Of a DNA stretch of 64,000 nucleotides, positions 46,251 through 58,334 are shown in pieces. This DNA comes from Annona cherimola. Its lineage: Eukaryota; Streptophyta; Magnoliopsida; Magnoliales; Annonaceae. The notes beneath the pieces are model-generated. The model did not search any database. It worked only from the letters and a program-made list of their open reading frames with translations, and was not told where the DNA came from. The first letter of the stretch is position 1; every line of letters starts with the position of its first letter. The stretch lies in contig CM059971.1 of the NCBI GenBank assembly GCA_030490835.1, positions 57,770,012 through 57,834,011 on the forward strand, in the 5' to 3' direction. Both the position numbers and the translations under genes were made by a program.

Positions 46251-48380
46251 ATGAATCTCGATCAAGTAAAAATGGAAATGGAGGTAGCTCACGACACATG
46301 CGTGGAAGAAGTCGCAAGTACTCAGCCCATAGGCGACTTGTCTGGTAACGTGGAGCAACCATTTGTTGGCCAAGAATTTAAAGATGAACTTGAAGCATGT
46401 GAATTCTACAAAGGCTATGCGAAGTCCGTTGGTTTTAGTGTCAAGCTCAAACAGGTTCGCAGACTAAGCTCTTCTTCAGAGATTACATGGAGGCGCATGA
46501 CATGCTGTTGTGAAGGCATGCATACGCCAAACACAAATGATGAAGACAGTGCTTGTACGACAAAGAAGATTAAAAGAAAAAGAGTTTCTATTCGGTGCAA
46601 CTGCATGGCTCGATTGGAGATTTCAAGGAAGCAAGAAGGGCGATGGGTGGTTACTCGTTTTTTGGACAACCACAATCATCAACTTGTAGATAAAGCACAG
46701 TCACAACGCTTGAAATTGCATCGCAAAATTGACGACGAATCTGCCTCAATTCTGAAAGCATGTAACAAAGTCGGCATTGGTCCTTCAGCTGCCAATAATC
46801 TTGTCAGAGAGTTGGGCGCTGACTCTAGGATTTGCTTCACTCGCCAGGATGTTCAGAATTTCAATTCAAAATCCCGTAGTCATCTGCTGTCCCAAGATGC
46901 AGATCTCGCAATCGATTACCTCCAAAAAATGCATGATGCGAATCCAAACATGTACTTTACAGTTCGCAAGAATAACAAGGGTGCTTTGACTTCATTATTT
47001 TGGTCTGATGGTAGGTCGAGGTTAGATTTCAAAGCATTTGGAGATGTTTTATGTTTTGACACTACATACAAAACCAACAAATATAACTTGCCCTTTGCAC
47101 CATTCGTTGGAATAAATCACCACAAACAAACTGTTGTTTTTGGCTGCGGTTTGGTAGTAGATGAGACGATTGATTCCTTTGTATGGCTTTTCCATCAGTT
47201 CAAAGATGCAATGTCCGGACAGATGCCGTTATTCATCATTACCGACCAAGATGCAACAATTGAAGCCGCTGTAGAGCAAGTCTTTCCAACTTCTATCCAT
47301 AAGTACTGTCTATGGCATGTTATGAGAAAAGTCTCAGAGAAATTGGGAAGGAGAGCTAACCAGATAGATGACTTTCAAGAAGCCTTCAATCGACTAGTTT
47401 ACGATGATGTTAGCCCACAAAATTTCGAAGCGCAGTGGACTAGCATCCTGGAGGAATATGGTTTTCTGGATCATGAGTGGTTGCAACTATTATACAGTAA
47501 ACGATCGAAGTGGGTACCGGTGTTTCACAAACGCTACAGATTTCACGGAATGTGCACAAATCAACACAGTGAAGGTTTTCATTCATTTTTGGATCATTAT
47601 GTTAGCCGAAAGACAAGTTTGCTCGAATTTATAAATCACATTGCACGGGCGATAAGTCGACGGCGTGAGGATGAAATGGATGCGGATAAACATACATCAC
47701 TAGCAGTTTTGCAAAGGAAGACCTCATTCCATATTGAGGAAGCCTTCTTCAGTGCTTATACTCATTGCAATTTCTCAAATATTCAGCAAGAAATGTGGGA
47801 GAGCAATGCATTCAAATTTGAACTAATCGATGATGACGGTGAACAAGTAATATTCTATATTACAAAAACAAAAGACATACAAGCATCTCGAGTAGTTCAG
47901 TTCAATCGGGTGAAGGCTTGTGGAAGATGTAGTTGTATGCAGTTCGAATCCACTGGAATAATCTGCAGGCATTTATTTGCGATGTTCTGGGAATTGAAAA
48001 TGACCGAGGTCCCTGAATTCTTCATACTGAAACGGATGTCGCGTACTCCTCGTAGGGGTCTTCACTTGGAATCTTCTAAGTTCATAGCCTCGCCGAAGCA
48101 CGGACAGGATGACCTTTTAACCATTTGGAACTCAATTAATGCTATTGCTGTGTCACATCGCCGACTCTTGTGTCATGCAATAAAAGGTAGTTCAAGACTG
48201 TTGCGTGAACTAAACGAACTTCAAAAGATCATACCTGCTGAAGTTGGAGACTCAAAAGCAACATCGCCAAACCAGAATCAAGAGGACAACATAGGAATTA
48301 TTACAAGCAATCCCAATGTGTCATCTAGTCGTGTATGTCCTAAATGGGGTAAAAAAAGGGCAAAGAAAGAGAAAGAATAG
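46251..48380 (+). CDS. FAR1/FHY3-related protein with MULE transposase core and SWIM finger
   Basis: An intact 709-residue ORF. An N-terminal FAR1 DNA-binding domain (about residues 40-150: FVGQEFKDELEACEFYKGYA, then IRCNCMARLEI, then VVTRFLDNHNHQLV) precedes the MULE transposase core. All three acidic residues survive: D270 in CFDTTY, D332 in ITDQD and E441 in QHSEGFHSF. CLWH follows the second Asp. The SWIM zinc finger has C560, C562, C572 and H574 (CSC...CRH). The tail is basic (KKRAKKEKE). FAR1/FHY3 proteins are Mutator-derived transcription factors, so this is either a host gene or the transposase of a MULE. An acceptor CTTCAG ends at 46,239, suggesting a 5'-UTR intron. A donor CGT|GTATGT at 48,333 offers a phase-0 splice to 48,688, which would skip the TAG at 48,378 and fuse it to the Ulp1 exons. 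Confidence 0.94.
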   Translation: MNLDQVKMEMEVAHDTCVEEVASTQPIGDLSGNVEQPFVGQEFKDELEACEFYKGYAKSVGFSVKLKQVRRLSSSSEITWRRMTCCCEGMHTPNTNDEDSACTTKKIKRKRVSIRCNCMARLEISRKQEGRWVVTRFLDNHNHQLVDKAQSQRLKLHRKIDDESASILKACNKVGIGPSAANNLVRELGADSRICFTRQDVQNFNSKSRSHLLSQDADLAIDYLQKMHDANPNMYFTVRKNNKGALTSLFWSDGRSRLDFKAFGDVLCFDTTYKTNKYNLPFAPFVGINHHKQTVVFGCGLVVDETIDSFVWLFHQFKDAMSGQMPLFIITDQDATIEAAVEQVFPTSIHKYCLWHVMRKVSEKLGRRANQIDDFQEAFNRLVYDDVSPQNFEAQWTSILEEYGFLDHEWLQLLYSKRSKWVPVFHKRYRFHGMCTNQHSEGFHSFLDHYVSRKTSLLEFINHIARAISRRREDEMDADKHTSLAVLQRKTSFHIEEAFFSAYTHCNFSNIQQEMWESNAFKFELIDDDGEQVIFYITKTKDIQASRVVQFNRVKACGRCSCMQFESTGIICRHLFAMFWELKMTEVPEFFILKRMSRTPRRGLHLESSKFIASPKHGQDDLLTIWNSINAIAVSHRRLLCHAIKGSSRLLRELNELQKIIPAEVGDSKATSPNQNQEDNIGIITSNPNVSSSRVCPKWGKKRAKKEKE

Positions 48381-48687
48381 CCGAACCGAGTAGATTGATG
48401 TGTTTTATCTATGGATATTTGAAGATCCACATTCGCATATGAATTATGTATTTTCTTATGTGCATTTGTTTTAATATAAGAATGTCATGTTGGTTTGTTA
48501 TGTGAGCATAATCTAAAATGTGCATTCTTTTACCATTTGTTATTTTTGTCCTTTCATATGAAATCTTGTTATTTCTTTGGATGTGATGTTGATCCTTCCT
48601 GGTACTTTCACAATTCTTGCCCTTAATATTTGTTTGGTGTTTACTTTTAATAACTGACCAACATTGGCGTGTAATTTTTTTTCACAG

Positions 48688-51600
48688 TTGAGTCTAAGGG
48701 ATGTAGACGGTGTGGATAAGTTGCCAGAGCCTCAAATAGATAATGCCACTCAATCTATACATTCCCCCCATGCCGAGACTTCTAGCACATCACGGAAATG
48801 TAGAAGCCCGGGAAACCCCACCAACAAAGTAAAAGAGCAATCAGTGTGCGCTGTGCGAAAGTTTGTGGATTATTGCAGTACATTGAATTCGGACCAACGA
48901 CAGGCCGTGTTTGATATGGGGTTTGGAGGTTTGCTATCGATGAAAGTACGTTTTGTAAATCTCAGGCTCATTAAGTGGCTAGCACAACAATGGGACGAGG
49001 GTGATGAAGCCTGCCATATCGCGGGCAAGCGGGTGAAGTTTACAGCACGCGATGCTAATCTCATTTTGGGGCTTTCGATTGGAGGTTTGAATGTCATCCC
49101 AGTGTTGGAGGAGCGTAGCGCAAATCAGTTACGCATGCAATTGAAATTGGGAAAAGGAAACAATGTACTTGCTTCAGAGGTTTATAAGAACCTAGTTGTT
49201 GTTGGCGAGGATGACAAATGGCGCCAATGATTCGCACTATATGCTCTCTCCACTGTGTTGTGTCCAACGACGATGGGGAAAATGCAGGATGTTTATCTAC
49301 AACATGTACTCGATATTCAAAGGATTAGGAATTTCGATTGGGCTACACATGTGGTGGACATGTGTAAGAAGTCATTCTCATTGTATCATACGAAAAGATG
49401 AAAGTTAATTGGAGGTTGCATGGTCTTAGCATAGGTAATGAGTTCGTTTATTATATTTCACATCAATTCTAATCTTATTTGTAACGAATATGTTGCTTTA
49501 TACAGATTTGGTTCATGGAGTACTTGCAAAACAGTGTTGGGGACCTCTCCAAGCTGCATTTTAGTGTACCGCTCAATAAGAACTGGACCTCTCAAGAGTG
49601 CTTGAGATTGGACGGTATATGGGACAAGACAAGCATTGAACAAATGCCGGTACATTTTCTCATTAATACTTGCAATTAAGATGACCTTAAGTACTTGTCT
49701 AATGTACTTCTCATTGCTTTGCAGGTCCAGGAGACCATTTATGGTGATGTCGAGCAGATCCGGGGTGGGCCAGTATGGGAAGTCGTACTACATGCCCCAC
49801 GCGATTACACTGCCCTTCTGCTTCTGGAAATATGGACAACGTATATACTAATGTGCAAGCAAGCCTACATGCCCTGGAAGAAGGTATTGCAACCACTGAA
49901 GTAGAGAGGTTAACCAAGGAGAACGAAGCCCTACATGCCGAATTGAGGGTAATTTCAATGTTCTACTACTCTGATGTAGAAAAGTTCCATGCTCACCACC
50001 TATAGATATTAATATGATCAGAAACCTATAAAGCATGTCAACCATGCACCCCATCTATTATGGTTTTGTGCTTTTTTCAGGAATTAAGACAAATGCTGGA
50101 AGAAGCACAATTTGTGAATAAATCATTGGAATCACAAATCCAAGTACATCATTTTTCTTATATAATCTAAAATTGATCATGAATGAGCCATCTACTTGAA
50201 TGCTAATTCGTAGGACTGGTATTCGTTTAGGCACTCGAAGGTACGCTCCAGAAAATAGAACGTAGGGAGATGCATGGCGTCATCCATGGAAATATAACAG
50301 ATTTAACGGTAATTGATAGTACTATTCTGATTTCAATAACCATTTCTTCATTTGCTTCAAGTAAAAATGTCAATGGTATTTCAAAATCAAATAATAGGTT
50401 GGTGCAGAAGGTCCTGAGTTGGATTCGGTGAATGTACAAGCTAGCTTTGAACTTACGAAATCGACTGGATGCGTTAGGGGAGATATCAATGCTCCCGATG
50501 ATGCAGCGCATGTTGCGGAAGCGCTAGACATTGCCGCTACGGTCAGGCAAGGGAGTCGAAATATAAAGACTTTTACAGTACTAAAGTCGCCTTACGGAAC
50601 AACAACTAAGAGAGGGGAGCCACTTGCACTTAGACGACATACTCGACTGTCAGTGGCTGCTTCTAAAGCTAGAGCGGTTGGGAATTAGATTTTCTTGGTT
50701 GATTCCTTTATGGTTTCTATGCCTGCACCATGTACTTATATGCTATTTATTCTCCATATTGCGAGTTTGGATGCTAATTTTTTTTTTCCGTATGTTTAAT
50801 TACTGTATCCGTAGACTATTTGTTAAGTAAATATACACTTGTGGAATTTCTCTTGCATATCATAGAATCTAAGAAAATGTCGGAATCGACAAGATGTGAA
50901 ATTTGAGTTGAGGCGATTAACAGACATTGAAGACACAATTGTGACATTTGCATTTTGTAGATCCCTACCAAAAGAGTGAGTTGACTTACCCATTCTTTTC
51001 TCAAAGACGAGTATGTTTTCAGTTTTACACATCTGAATATTACTGGTGTATTAGATTTAAAAGTATGTGCATTGACTTGAATGTTTATCTGTACAGTGAA
51101 ATTTTGTTCAAATGTGAAGGTATGACATTGACGAGAGAGCTGTTCCTGTCGCTTGCTCCAGGGGAGAAAGTGCAAGCTCCCGTACGTAGAATTTTGCTAA
51201 GTCGGTTCCTCATTCATGCTGAATACATGAGCAATAACTTGTTATCTTTTGTTTGGCATGCAGATTGTAGACACACTAACAATGCTGTACAACATGCAAC
51301 AACTACACACAACTGGTGTGATTAGATTTTACTTTAATTTTATTTTTTTGGTAAGTCATTTTAGATTATGTCATTATTTCTGGATGGATTCTCATTGGTT
51401 GCCATGCTCTAATTTTATCATGCTATTTTGTGTTACGTAGCTATATCTCATGCGCGATCCAATTGCTCCAAATTATATATATGATCCTGAGCGAATAAAA
51501 TGTCATGTGGGCGATGTAGGATGGGTAAAGTATTAGTCATTTCTGATTGGATTGGTACGTGACTGTTTCTTTTAGACCTTGAAAGTTTCCTAAATGATAT

Positions 51601-52291
51601 CTTTTCCACATTGTTACAGATTTTTCTGCCAATATACAGAGGTGATCATTGGTTCGCTTGTGCTTTTGACACCGTTTGCGAAGAAATATTTTTGTTAGAC
51701 TCAATGTCAACGAGTGGAGAGTATAGGATAGAGATGATTAAGTCTGAAGTGGTAGGTATAGTGTAATCACCATACACCATTTATGTTTTTATTGCAGCAT
51801 AACTTTTTTTATTCTGTGTAAACACATCCAGGCATACGCAATCGAGGAGTATTATCACTATGTCGGTGAACCGAAGGCAGTGTCATCATGGGATGTTAAG
51901 CATGCAAATGGATTGCCGCACCAAAATAATGGGTCTGGTGATGTTATAATTATCGCATATAGTAACATTCGGTGTTTCTAGCTGCTCATAACATTATATG
52001 CTTGGATTACATGACAGGGTTGACTGTGGTGTGTATATGTTGTGCAATATGTTTTTATTTGTTTCTGAAAAGACTCCGAAATATAGATCTGTACGTTTCT
52101 AATTCTTCTGAGTAATGAATGTTACGGTTGGTTTATGACAACCATTGATGTAATCAACATATGCAATGCAGGGACAGATTGCCGAATGACGACGACAATT
52201 TGAATCATTTATACTTAACAACAGTCTGAACAAGAATTTGAAGACTATACAACGCAAAGCATTCAAAGATTCACACATTCTGCAAATTTGA
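48688..52291 (+). pseudogene. Multi-exon Ulp1-type (C48) cysteine protease gene, N-terminal part broken
   Basis: Likely exons: 48,688-49,434; 49,506-49,649; 49,725-49,948; 50,081-50,143; 50,231-50,308; 50,398-50,688; 51,097-51,181; 51,264-51,350; 51,441-51,524; 51,620-51,751; 51,832-51,932; 52,018-52,090; 52,172-52,291. The first exon has the domain common in plant TE-linked Ulp1 proteins (LNSDQRQAVFDMGFGGLL ... FTARDANLILGLSIGG). Exons from 49,860 to 50,308 encode a coiled coil (ERLTKENEALHAELR, ELRQMLEEAQ). The protease part keeps the triad: His in GDHWF (51,657), Asp in LLDSMS (51,698), Cys in DCGVYMLC (52,025). Damage: TGA 49,228, TGA 49,399, TAG 49,432, a frameshift near 49,825, TGA 52,187. 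Ulp1 proteases remove SUMO-like modifiers. FAR1/MULE plus Ulp1 pairing is known from Kaonashi-type MULEs. Confidence 0.82.
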
Positions 52292-55288
52292 TTTGTCGCA
52301 TCGTACAGGATTGAATGAAAGGGGTGCACCAGAAATTTCAATTGAAATCAGCTCTTTTGGGTAACTTCTCTTATATCATTTATGTATAGTTGATTCCACT
52401 TGGATGGTCCTCATTTTTTGTTCAAAACAATACAAATATGCATGCCATGAATATTATGTATTTAGCCACTTGAAATGGATGTGGAAATTAAGATTTGAGA
52501 GAGTTGAACAAGATTTGAACAAGGTGTTGGTCCCACCATTTTTTGTCGTTGGATGTGGCCGTCAACCCATTAAAAAATGGCATTTATTATTATTTTTTCA
52601 CAATAGGAGCCGCCTTTTTCAGCACTCTGTCCGTTTTTAGTCGTGTTCTTTGCTTTATTATTTCTATTTTCGCATAAGACGAAAGGGCAGACAGTGTAGG
52701 GTGACGAAAGTACAGGGAATGAAGGGTGGAAAAAGTAGAAAAACGTGTTTAACATCTAATCGCGTGCTAGTATACTTGTTGATTGCCAGAAGTGCCCTTT
52801 AAATAATAGCAACGACTTGTATTTGTTGAGCGTGTTCCTTTTTGGCAATGGACCAACGGGCTCTGTTGAAACTATTCTTGCAATTTTTTCTTCTTTAACT
52901 CCATATGGGCTGTTTTCTCCATGAAATTCAAATTGACTGATAACAGTTTTAGCAGCAGCCAATAAAACTAGTGACGGTTACAAGACACTACATAATATGT
53001 GAGTAAATATTAATTGGAACGTGTTAAACATTTTTAAGCGGGTGTGAGGAAGCATAGGTCCAGGTGGGGAAACTTGCCCAATGTATTGATTGAGGAAAGA
53101 GGGCAGACACTCTCTGTAGTTCAATATCTCCCTTTAATTTCATGTTTCAGTGGATAGCAAACTGCAAAAGCAGGAGGGGAGGCAACAAATCCAGTAGCAC
53201 CCGTCAGGATCAGAATAAAAATGCCATTAATGCAGCACTTTGTTAGCAGATGACAATGAAGAAGTGCGATGCTTATTCCCTCACCCACTCTAGAGCTGCG
53301 AACCCACCCCACAAAAAAAAAACACGTCGTTTTCTGAACAATTAGGGTGCAAATTACTCATTTCTTCACTTGTAGCTTTTTTTGGTAAACTAATGGGTCG
53401 CGTGATGATAATTATCATGTGCCAGCATATTAAACTTATCAATGGGAATTTTGCATGCAATATACTTCTTATAGCTTCCAGTGATTATATGTGTAACAAA
53501 AAACCACAAATGATATGTATGGGCGACAATAGAAAGGCACTTAGGCTATAATGTATGATTTTCTTAGTTAACGGAGATGAGTAAATATACCTTATTGAAC
53601 TCGACTGAGGTTGACCCGGTGTAATGCTCTATAATAGTAATAATATTTATTCTGGAGTTCTCTTTGCAATGCACGAACACATTTGCCACATGAGCTGACC
53701 AATGTTGATTCAAAGAATTGCAATACCTTAACAACCATACCTTGTACTTATGAGTTCAACAGTATCACGAATGATGCCAATTGTATATGTATCTCGAACT
53801 TTATTGTCTACGTCAAACATTTCTTTTAACATACTAAGCTGTACGGTGGAGAACAATTCGAAAAGTGACTTACATGTGTTCGATAATATTAATTTGTGAA
53901 TGTAACAACTCATTCGAAAGACTTACCACTTGCTGGTAATTTGCCATAAACCTGATTGACTTATCCTTTTCACAGATGTCAATATAGTGTATTTCACAAA
54001 GTATCATATCTACCGCATATGCAAACTAGGTGCTATCATGATATTGAATTAGTATAAACATATGTAAACAAAGCATAAGAACTATCAGTGCATGTAGCAG
54101 TGTCAAAAGTTGTCAACTAATTAGGTCCAGTGGAGTATTCAATTACTCATTATGCATCAATGACACAATATTGAAGCATCTCCACCGATCATTCAACATC
54201 AATATCGTCTAGCTTCTCTAGTAATAGTTTCCTTTGCATAGGATGAAAATGAAATAGTGGTGTTCTTTAAAAGTTTCAAATAATATATGCTAAGGGAGCA
54301 TTTCGGGTTGAAGTACTAACCCCGACAAATGATGAGAAGTAATGACACCGTACACCAGATATTCCCTCTCGCTGATGGAAATTTTGAATAATAGCATATG
54401 CATTAACAGTCTTTCACCATGCAATAGACGATGGTTACAAATTAATAACAAGTATGTTATTTCACACATAATAAATAAAAATAAAAATTATTATGTTATC
54501 AATGGCAGACTCATGAGTTATTTACACTAGGATTGATATTACCGTTATTGGCAAAACATTCCATATCCTTCTGGGTAACATGAGTCATTTGTAGTTGAAA
54601 AACTCTTGCCCTGGATTTTAAAATCGGCCAGAAACAAGATCAGGATAGAATTTTAACGAAATGGATGTCTGAATAAATGAAAGAAACGTTGCAAGCGATT
54701 TTCAAGATGAATGCATACTCAGCATGCAATCTCGGGTCTCCCAATACCCACTCAAGCACTAGCATCTTCTCCATCTTGACATAGGCTATGTTCATCTTTA
54801 TCTGATGGATGTCTAAATTGGTTTGGGTCCTGCAAATTGTCGTTAATAGTGAGAGCTTGATTTTGTCCAATTTATATTTATCAATTTAAACATGTGATAA
54901 GATTTAACAAGACATGCCTTTCCTCTGTGCATCACCGGTGCGAGCCATGATGTCCTCCGACTGAGCCAAGCATATATCATTGGAGGCTTCTGCTGGTAAT
55001 CGTTCAAGCCCCAAGCATAGACCATTTCAAATGAATCGTCTAATTGCATGACAACAACATGGGTTCCTGCTTAACTATTGCCGGAAGTGGGGGTTTGCTA
55101 GCATGTACTCGACGTACGTTAGAACGTTGCAAATTTCTCACCCGAGCCTCGAGTTCCTATTCTATGACCCAATGTTAGATTAATCATACCTCAATAGCTA
55201 AAATTAAAAATTGAGGAATTGTTACTCTCACTGCAACTCTACAGACATTCCGTTGGATATGCTCAACATGTTCTCGCATCATTTTCCT
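52292..55288. other. Intergenic; only weak coding hints
   Basis: No gene is recognised. On the minus strand, 54,843-55,049 (MVYAWGLNDYQQKPPMIYAW) and 54,640-54,870 look mildly coding-like, with Trp/Tyr-rich text, but match no family I know. 53,121-53,312 (minus) has one hydrophobic segment. No terminal inverted repeat pairing with the far side of the FAR1/Ulp1 locus was found by eye. Confidence 0.3.
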
Positions 55289-55935
55289 AATGTCCTAAAA
55301 TGCGTGAAGAAGATTGCTACCGTGCGATCAAAATACAATGGCAAAATGATAATCACAAAAATATGTAGAATCCAATATTTTACTCTCATGATTTCAACAA
55401 AGAAAAATGCTACTTAGGCCAACTTAATGTGTAGCAACCACGATATAATGATTGAAACACGCATACCTCCACCAAATTATTTATGAAATATTTTTTTCCT
55501 TTATTGTAGGAGGGTTAAATATGAAATGGTTAGTGTTAATTTTAATCTTCATTTCCTATGATGCGTGAAGAAGCCGGTACTGTGTGAATAAAACTGAATG
55601 ACAAAATGACAAAATATAAGGAATTCAATATTTTACTCTCATAATTTCAAAAAGGAAAAATACTACTTAGGCCAATTTAATGTGTAGCAACAACGATATA
55701 ATGATTGAAACACGCAAACCTCTAGCAAATTATGGATCAAATATTTTTGCCTAGATTGTAGTAGTCTTAAATATAAAATGGTTTAATGTCAATTTTAAAC
55801 ATAATGTCCAAAAATACGTGAAGAAAACCATTACTGTGCGAATAAAATACAGTAGCAAAATGATAATTAACAAAAATATACAAAATTCAATATTTTACTC
55901 TTATAATTTCAACAAAAGAAAAATGCTACTTTGCA
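55289..55935. repeat. Tandem repeat, about 255-bp unit, 2.5 copies
   Basis: Units start near 55,289, 55,548 and 55,801 with 'aatgcgtgaagaag'-like text and each contains 'caatattttactctcat' and 'aaatgctacttaggccaa'. Copies are diverged by substitutions and small indels. Confidence 0.8.
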
Positions 55936-56164
55936 TTCTTAAATGATCTAATAAATTTAAAACAACCAAAACAAGATGAATTATAACTATATTCAACTAG
56001 AAATGCATGAAAACTAAACAAGATGTAAGAAATACACAAATGATGCAAACTAATGGAAAACTTATGAGATTTTACATGTTCTTAGCAAATTAGCATTTGA
56101 ACTAGGTGCAAAATGAGTGTTGATAACTCTATTTTTATAGAGTTATCAACCTAGTAAGTTAAAA

Positions 56165-57202
56165 ACTGGTTAGCAGATTATCGTTGCATTTTCAATGGAA
56201 ATATATTGTTGTTGGTGCTACATATGGTTAAGTGCTAAATGTTGACTAGTGCAAAGTTAACAACTATGAACACATGAATGATTTCCAAAACATGTAGAAC
56301 TTTGAAAATCTAAAATTCAGTTTCTATATAGATTTGTGACTAAATTTAGGTCTATCTTTCCATGCTTGTTTGAATGCTTTGTCAACTTTGGATTCAAACT
56401 GTTATCGAGGAAGAGAAATAAATTTCAAATATAATTAAACACCTAAAAAATAAATAAAAAAAAATTCATTTTGAAAGAAATATATTGTTGTTGTCGGCTT
56501 GGTGCTAACACATGATCCATTTGATAGATTTTTTGATGATTTTTGCAATTAAGATGAAATGTTTGTGAGAAATTAAAAAAAAAACACTCTTTTTGTGCAA
56601 CCTCTTTCAACTTGTTGAGAGATCAATCAACCTGTCAGGAGATGGCTAGAAATCATATAAAATAGCTACTATAATAGAAATGTATGGTAATACATTTTAA
56701 ATTGATATTGCAATATCACCAAATATTAGCTACTCAAGAATTATGTGTCTTTAAAATATAATTGACAATAGGGTATTGTAGAAAAGGATCACATTCAAGG
56801 CTATTGACTTGGGTTTAAGTAGTTCAACAAGTTGTTTTCATGTTGGCTTAGTTTTAGTTATAAATTATAGTTTGTTGTTTACTAGAAATTTTTTCTTAGG
56901 TGTAAGCCTATCTATCAAGAAATGGTTAGTGTGACTATGTGGTAGCAAAAAAAATAGCCGATTTATCCAAAGAGTTGTGAGTTAGCGAGTTGAGAACTTC
57001 AACTGCACAAGGCAATAGCAGAAACAAGTTTTCATGTATGTCCAACATTGCACAAATTCTTGTAGGTAATTGAATACCTAAAAAATTAAAAACTGATGAG
57101 TAGATTTTCCTTTGCATTCTGAAAGAAAATATATTGTTATCGTGCTAAATATGATTTAGTGCTAGTATGTTGATAAGTGAAAAGTTAGCAACTATGAACA
57201 CC
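56165..57202. repeat. Dispersed 110-bp repeats
   Basis: A block at 56,165-56,272 ('aaatatattgttgttggtgc', 'agttaacaactatgaacac') recurs at 57,090-57,202, with a partial copy at about 56,460-56,510. No coding capacity. Confidence 0.6.
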
Positions 57203-57422
57203 CATTTGTAAAAAAGGCTTGTCAATATTAAAAACTCTGGGCAGTCCAAGACTTTTAGAATTCATTTACCTCCCCAACTTAATAGGTCAAATTGTTCTCA
57301 TTTTACACTACAACTTGGCATCATTAATGCATGTAAACTATCATGAATTGATCCTTTGCAAGATTCTATTTCTGTTTTTGAGGTATTTCAATGCAAAGCC
57401 GGCTCCTATAGGCTTCATGCTT

Positions 57423-57424
<2 letters not shown>

Positions 57425-57456
<32 letters not shown>

Positions 57457-57631
57457 CTTATGATTAAATGTGTTTTTAGAAGGTTGGCATATATGTGTTT
57501 CAAAATAATTTTATTAGATTGAAGATTGGTAAATACTTTTAGCAACATAAAGAGACTTTAGGTCTCATACAAGACTGGGACCAACAATTTTCATGTGTGT
57601 AAGATTTTTGCAAAAAAAAAAAAAAAAAAAA
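57425..57631. repeat. Two long A-tracts (30 and 20 A)
   Basis: A(30) at 57,425-57,454 and A(20) at 57,612-57,631, about 160 bp apart and both preceded by TTGC or TTTGC. Such tracts can be tails of SINE or LINE insertions, but no Pol III box or ORF was identified upstream. Confidence 0.6.
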
Positions 57632-58334
57632 GCTCCTAACCTTATAGATTGTTTTGTTTCATTCCTTGTCCACGTAACCAATCAATGGAATTGATTCCTT
57701 TGTGGGACCAATGGATCCATTTCTTGGATCTAAACCACTTAGCGTATTTGAAGTTATCATATTGATTAACATTCTGGCAAATTTTCTAATTAAATCATTA
57801 AAAATAATATAATAAAAAATGAGCATTCAATGATCAAAATATTCATTTTAAGTGTTTGATTTGAAGCCTTAAGTGTTTATACCTAAACACAACATTTCAA
57901 AAATTAAATAGAACAACAGTGGCTTCAGTGGCATGGGCGTCGAGAGGATGATGGGAGACACCACATTAAGTACTGCTGCCTCCAAGTCAAATGGTTCAAA
58001 GGGCGTGGGACATAGAACTAAAGGAGATGGACATGACACACATCTTCTAGCTATTGTCATCAAAAGAAGTGCTCCGAGACCTGTTATTAGTCACAAACGA
58101 TAGCTATGAAGGCATACATTTTCAATTGAACAATAAAAAAAACAAAACAGGTTACAATGAAAATTTTTATTGAGTTCTGCGTAAATATATAGGTCAAATT
58201 GAGATTTGTCATAGAAAATGTATCTCAATTTAATATTCGTACCTGTTACAAATAGATCTTATGATTAGCATATTTATTATCAGTATAGAATAACTTCCAT
58301 AAATATAGAACTAAATGAAACTAAGTGTAGCTAT
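57632..58334. other. Intergenic, nothing recognised
   Basis: No recognised feature. A short minus ORF (57,869-58,063) has no family similarity that I can see. Confidence 0.3.

Noticed and set aside
46415..46675. Minus-strand ORF of 86 codons inside the FAR1-like gene
   Set aside because: Shadow of the strong plus-strand coding frame; no family similarity.
57219..57467. ORF ending in a poly-Lys run
   Set aside because: The Lys run is the A(30) tract; the upstream part lacks family similarity.
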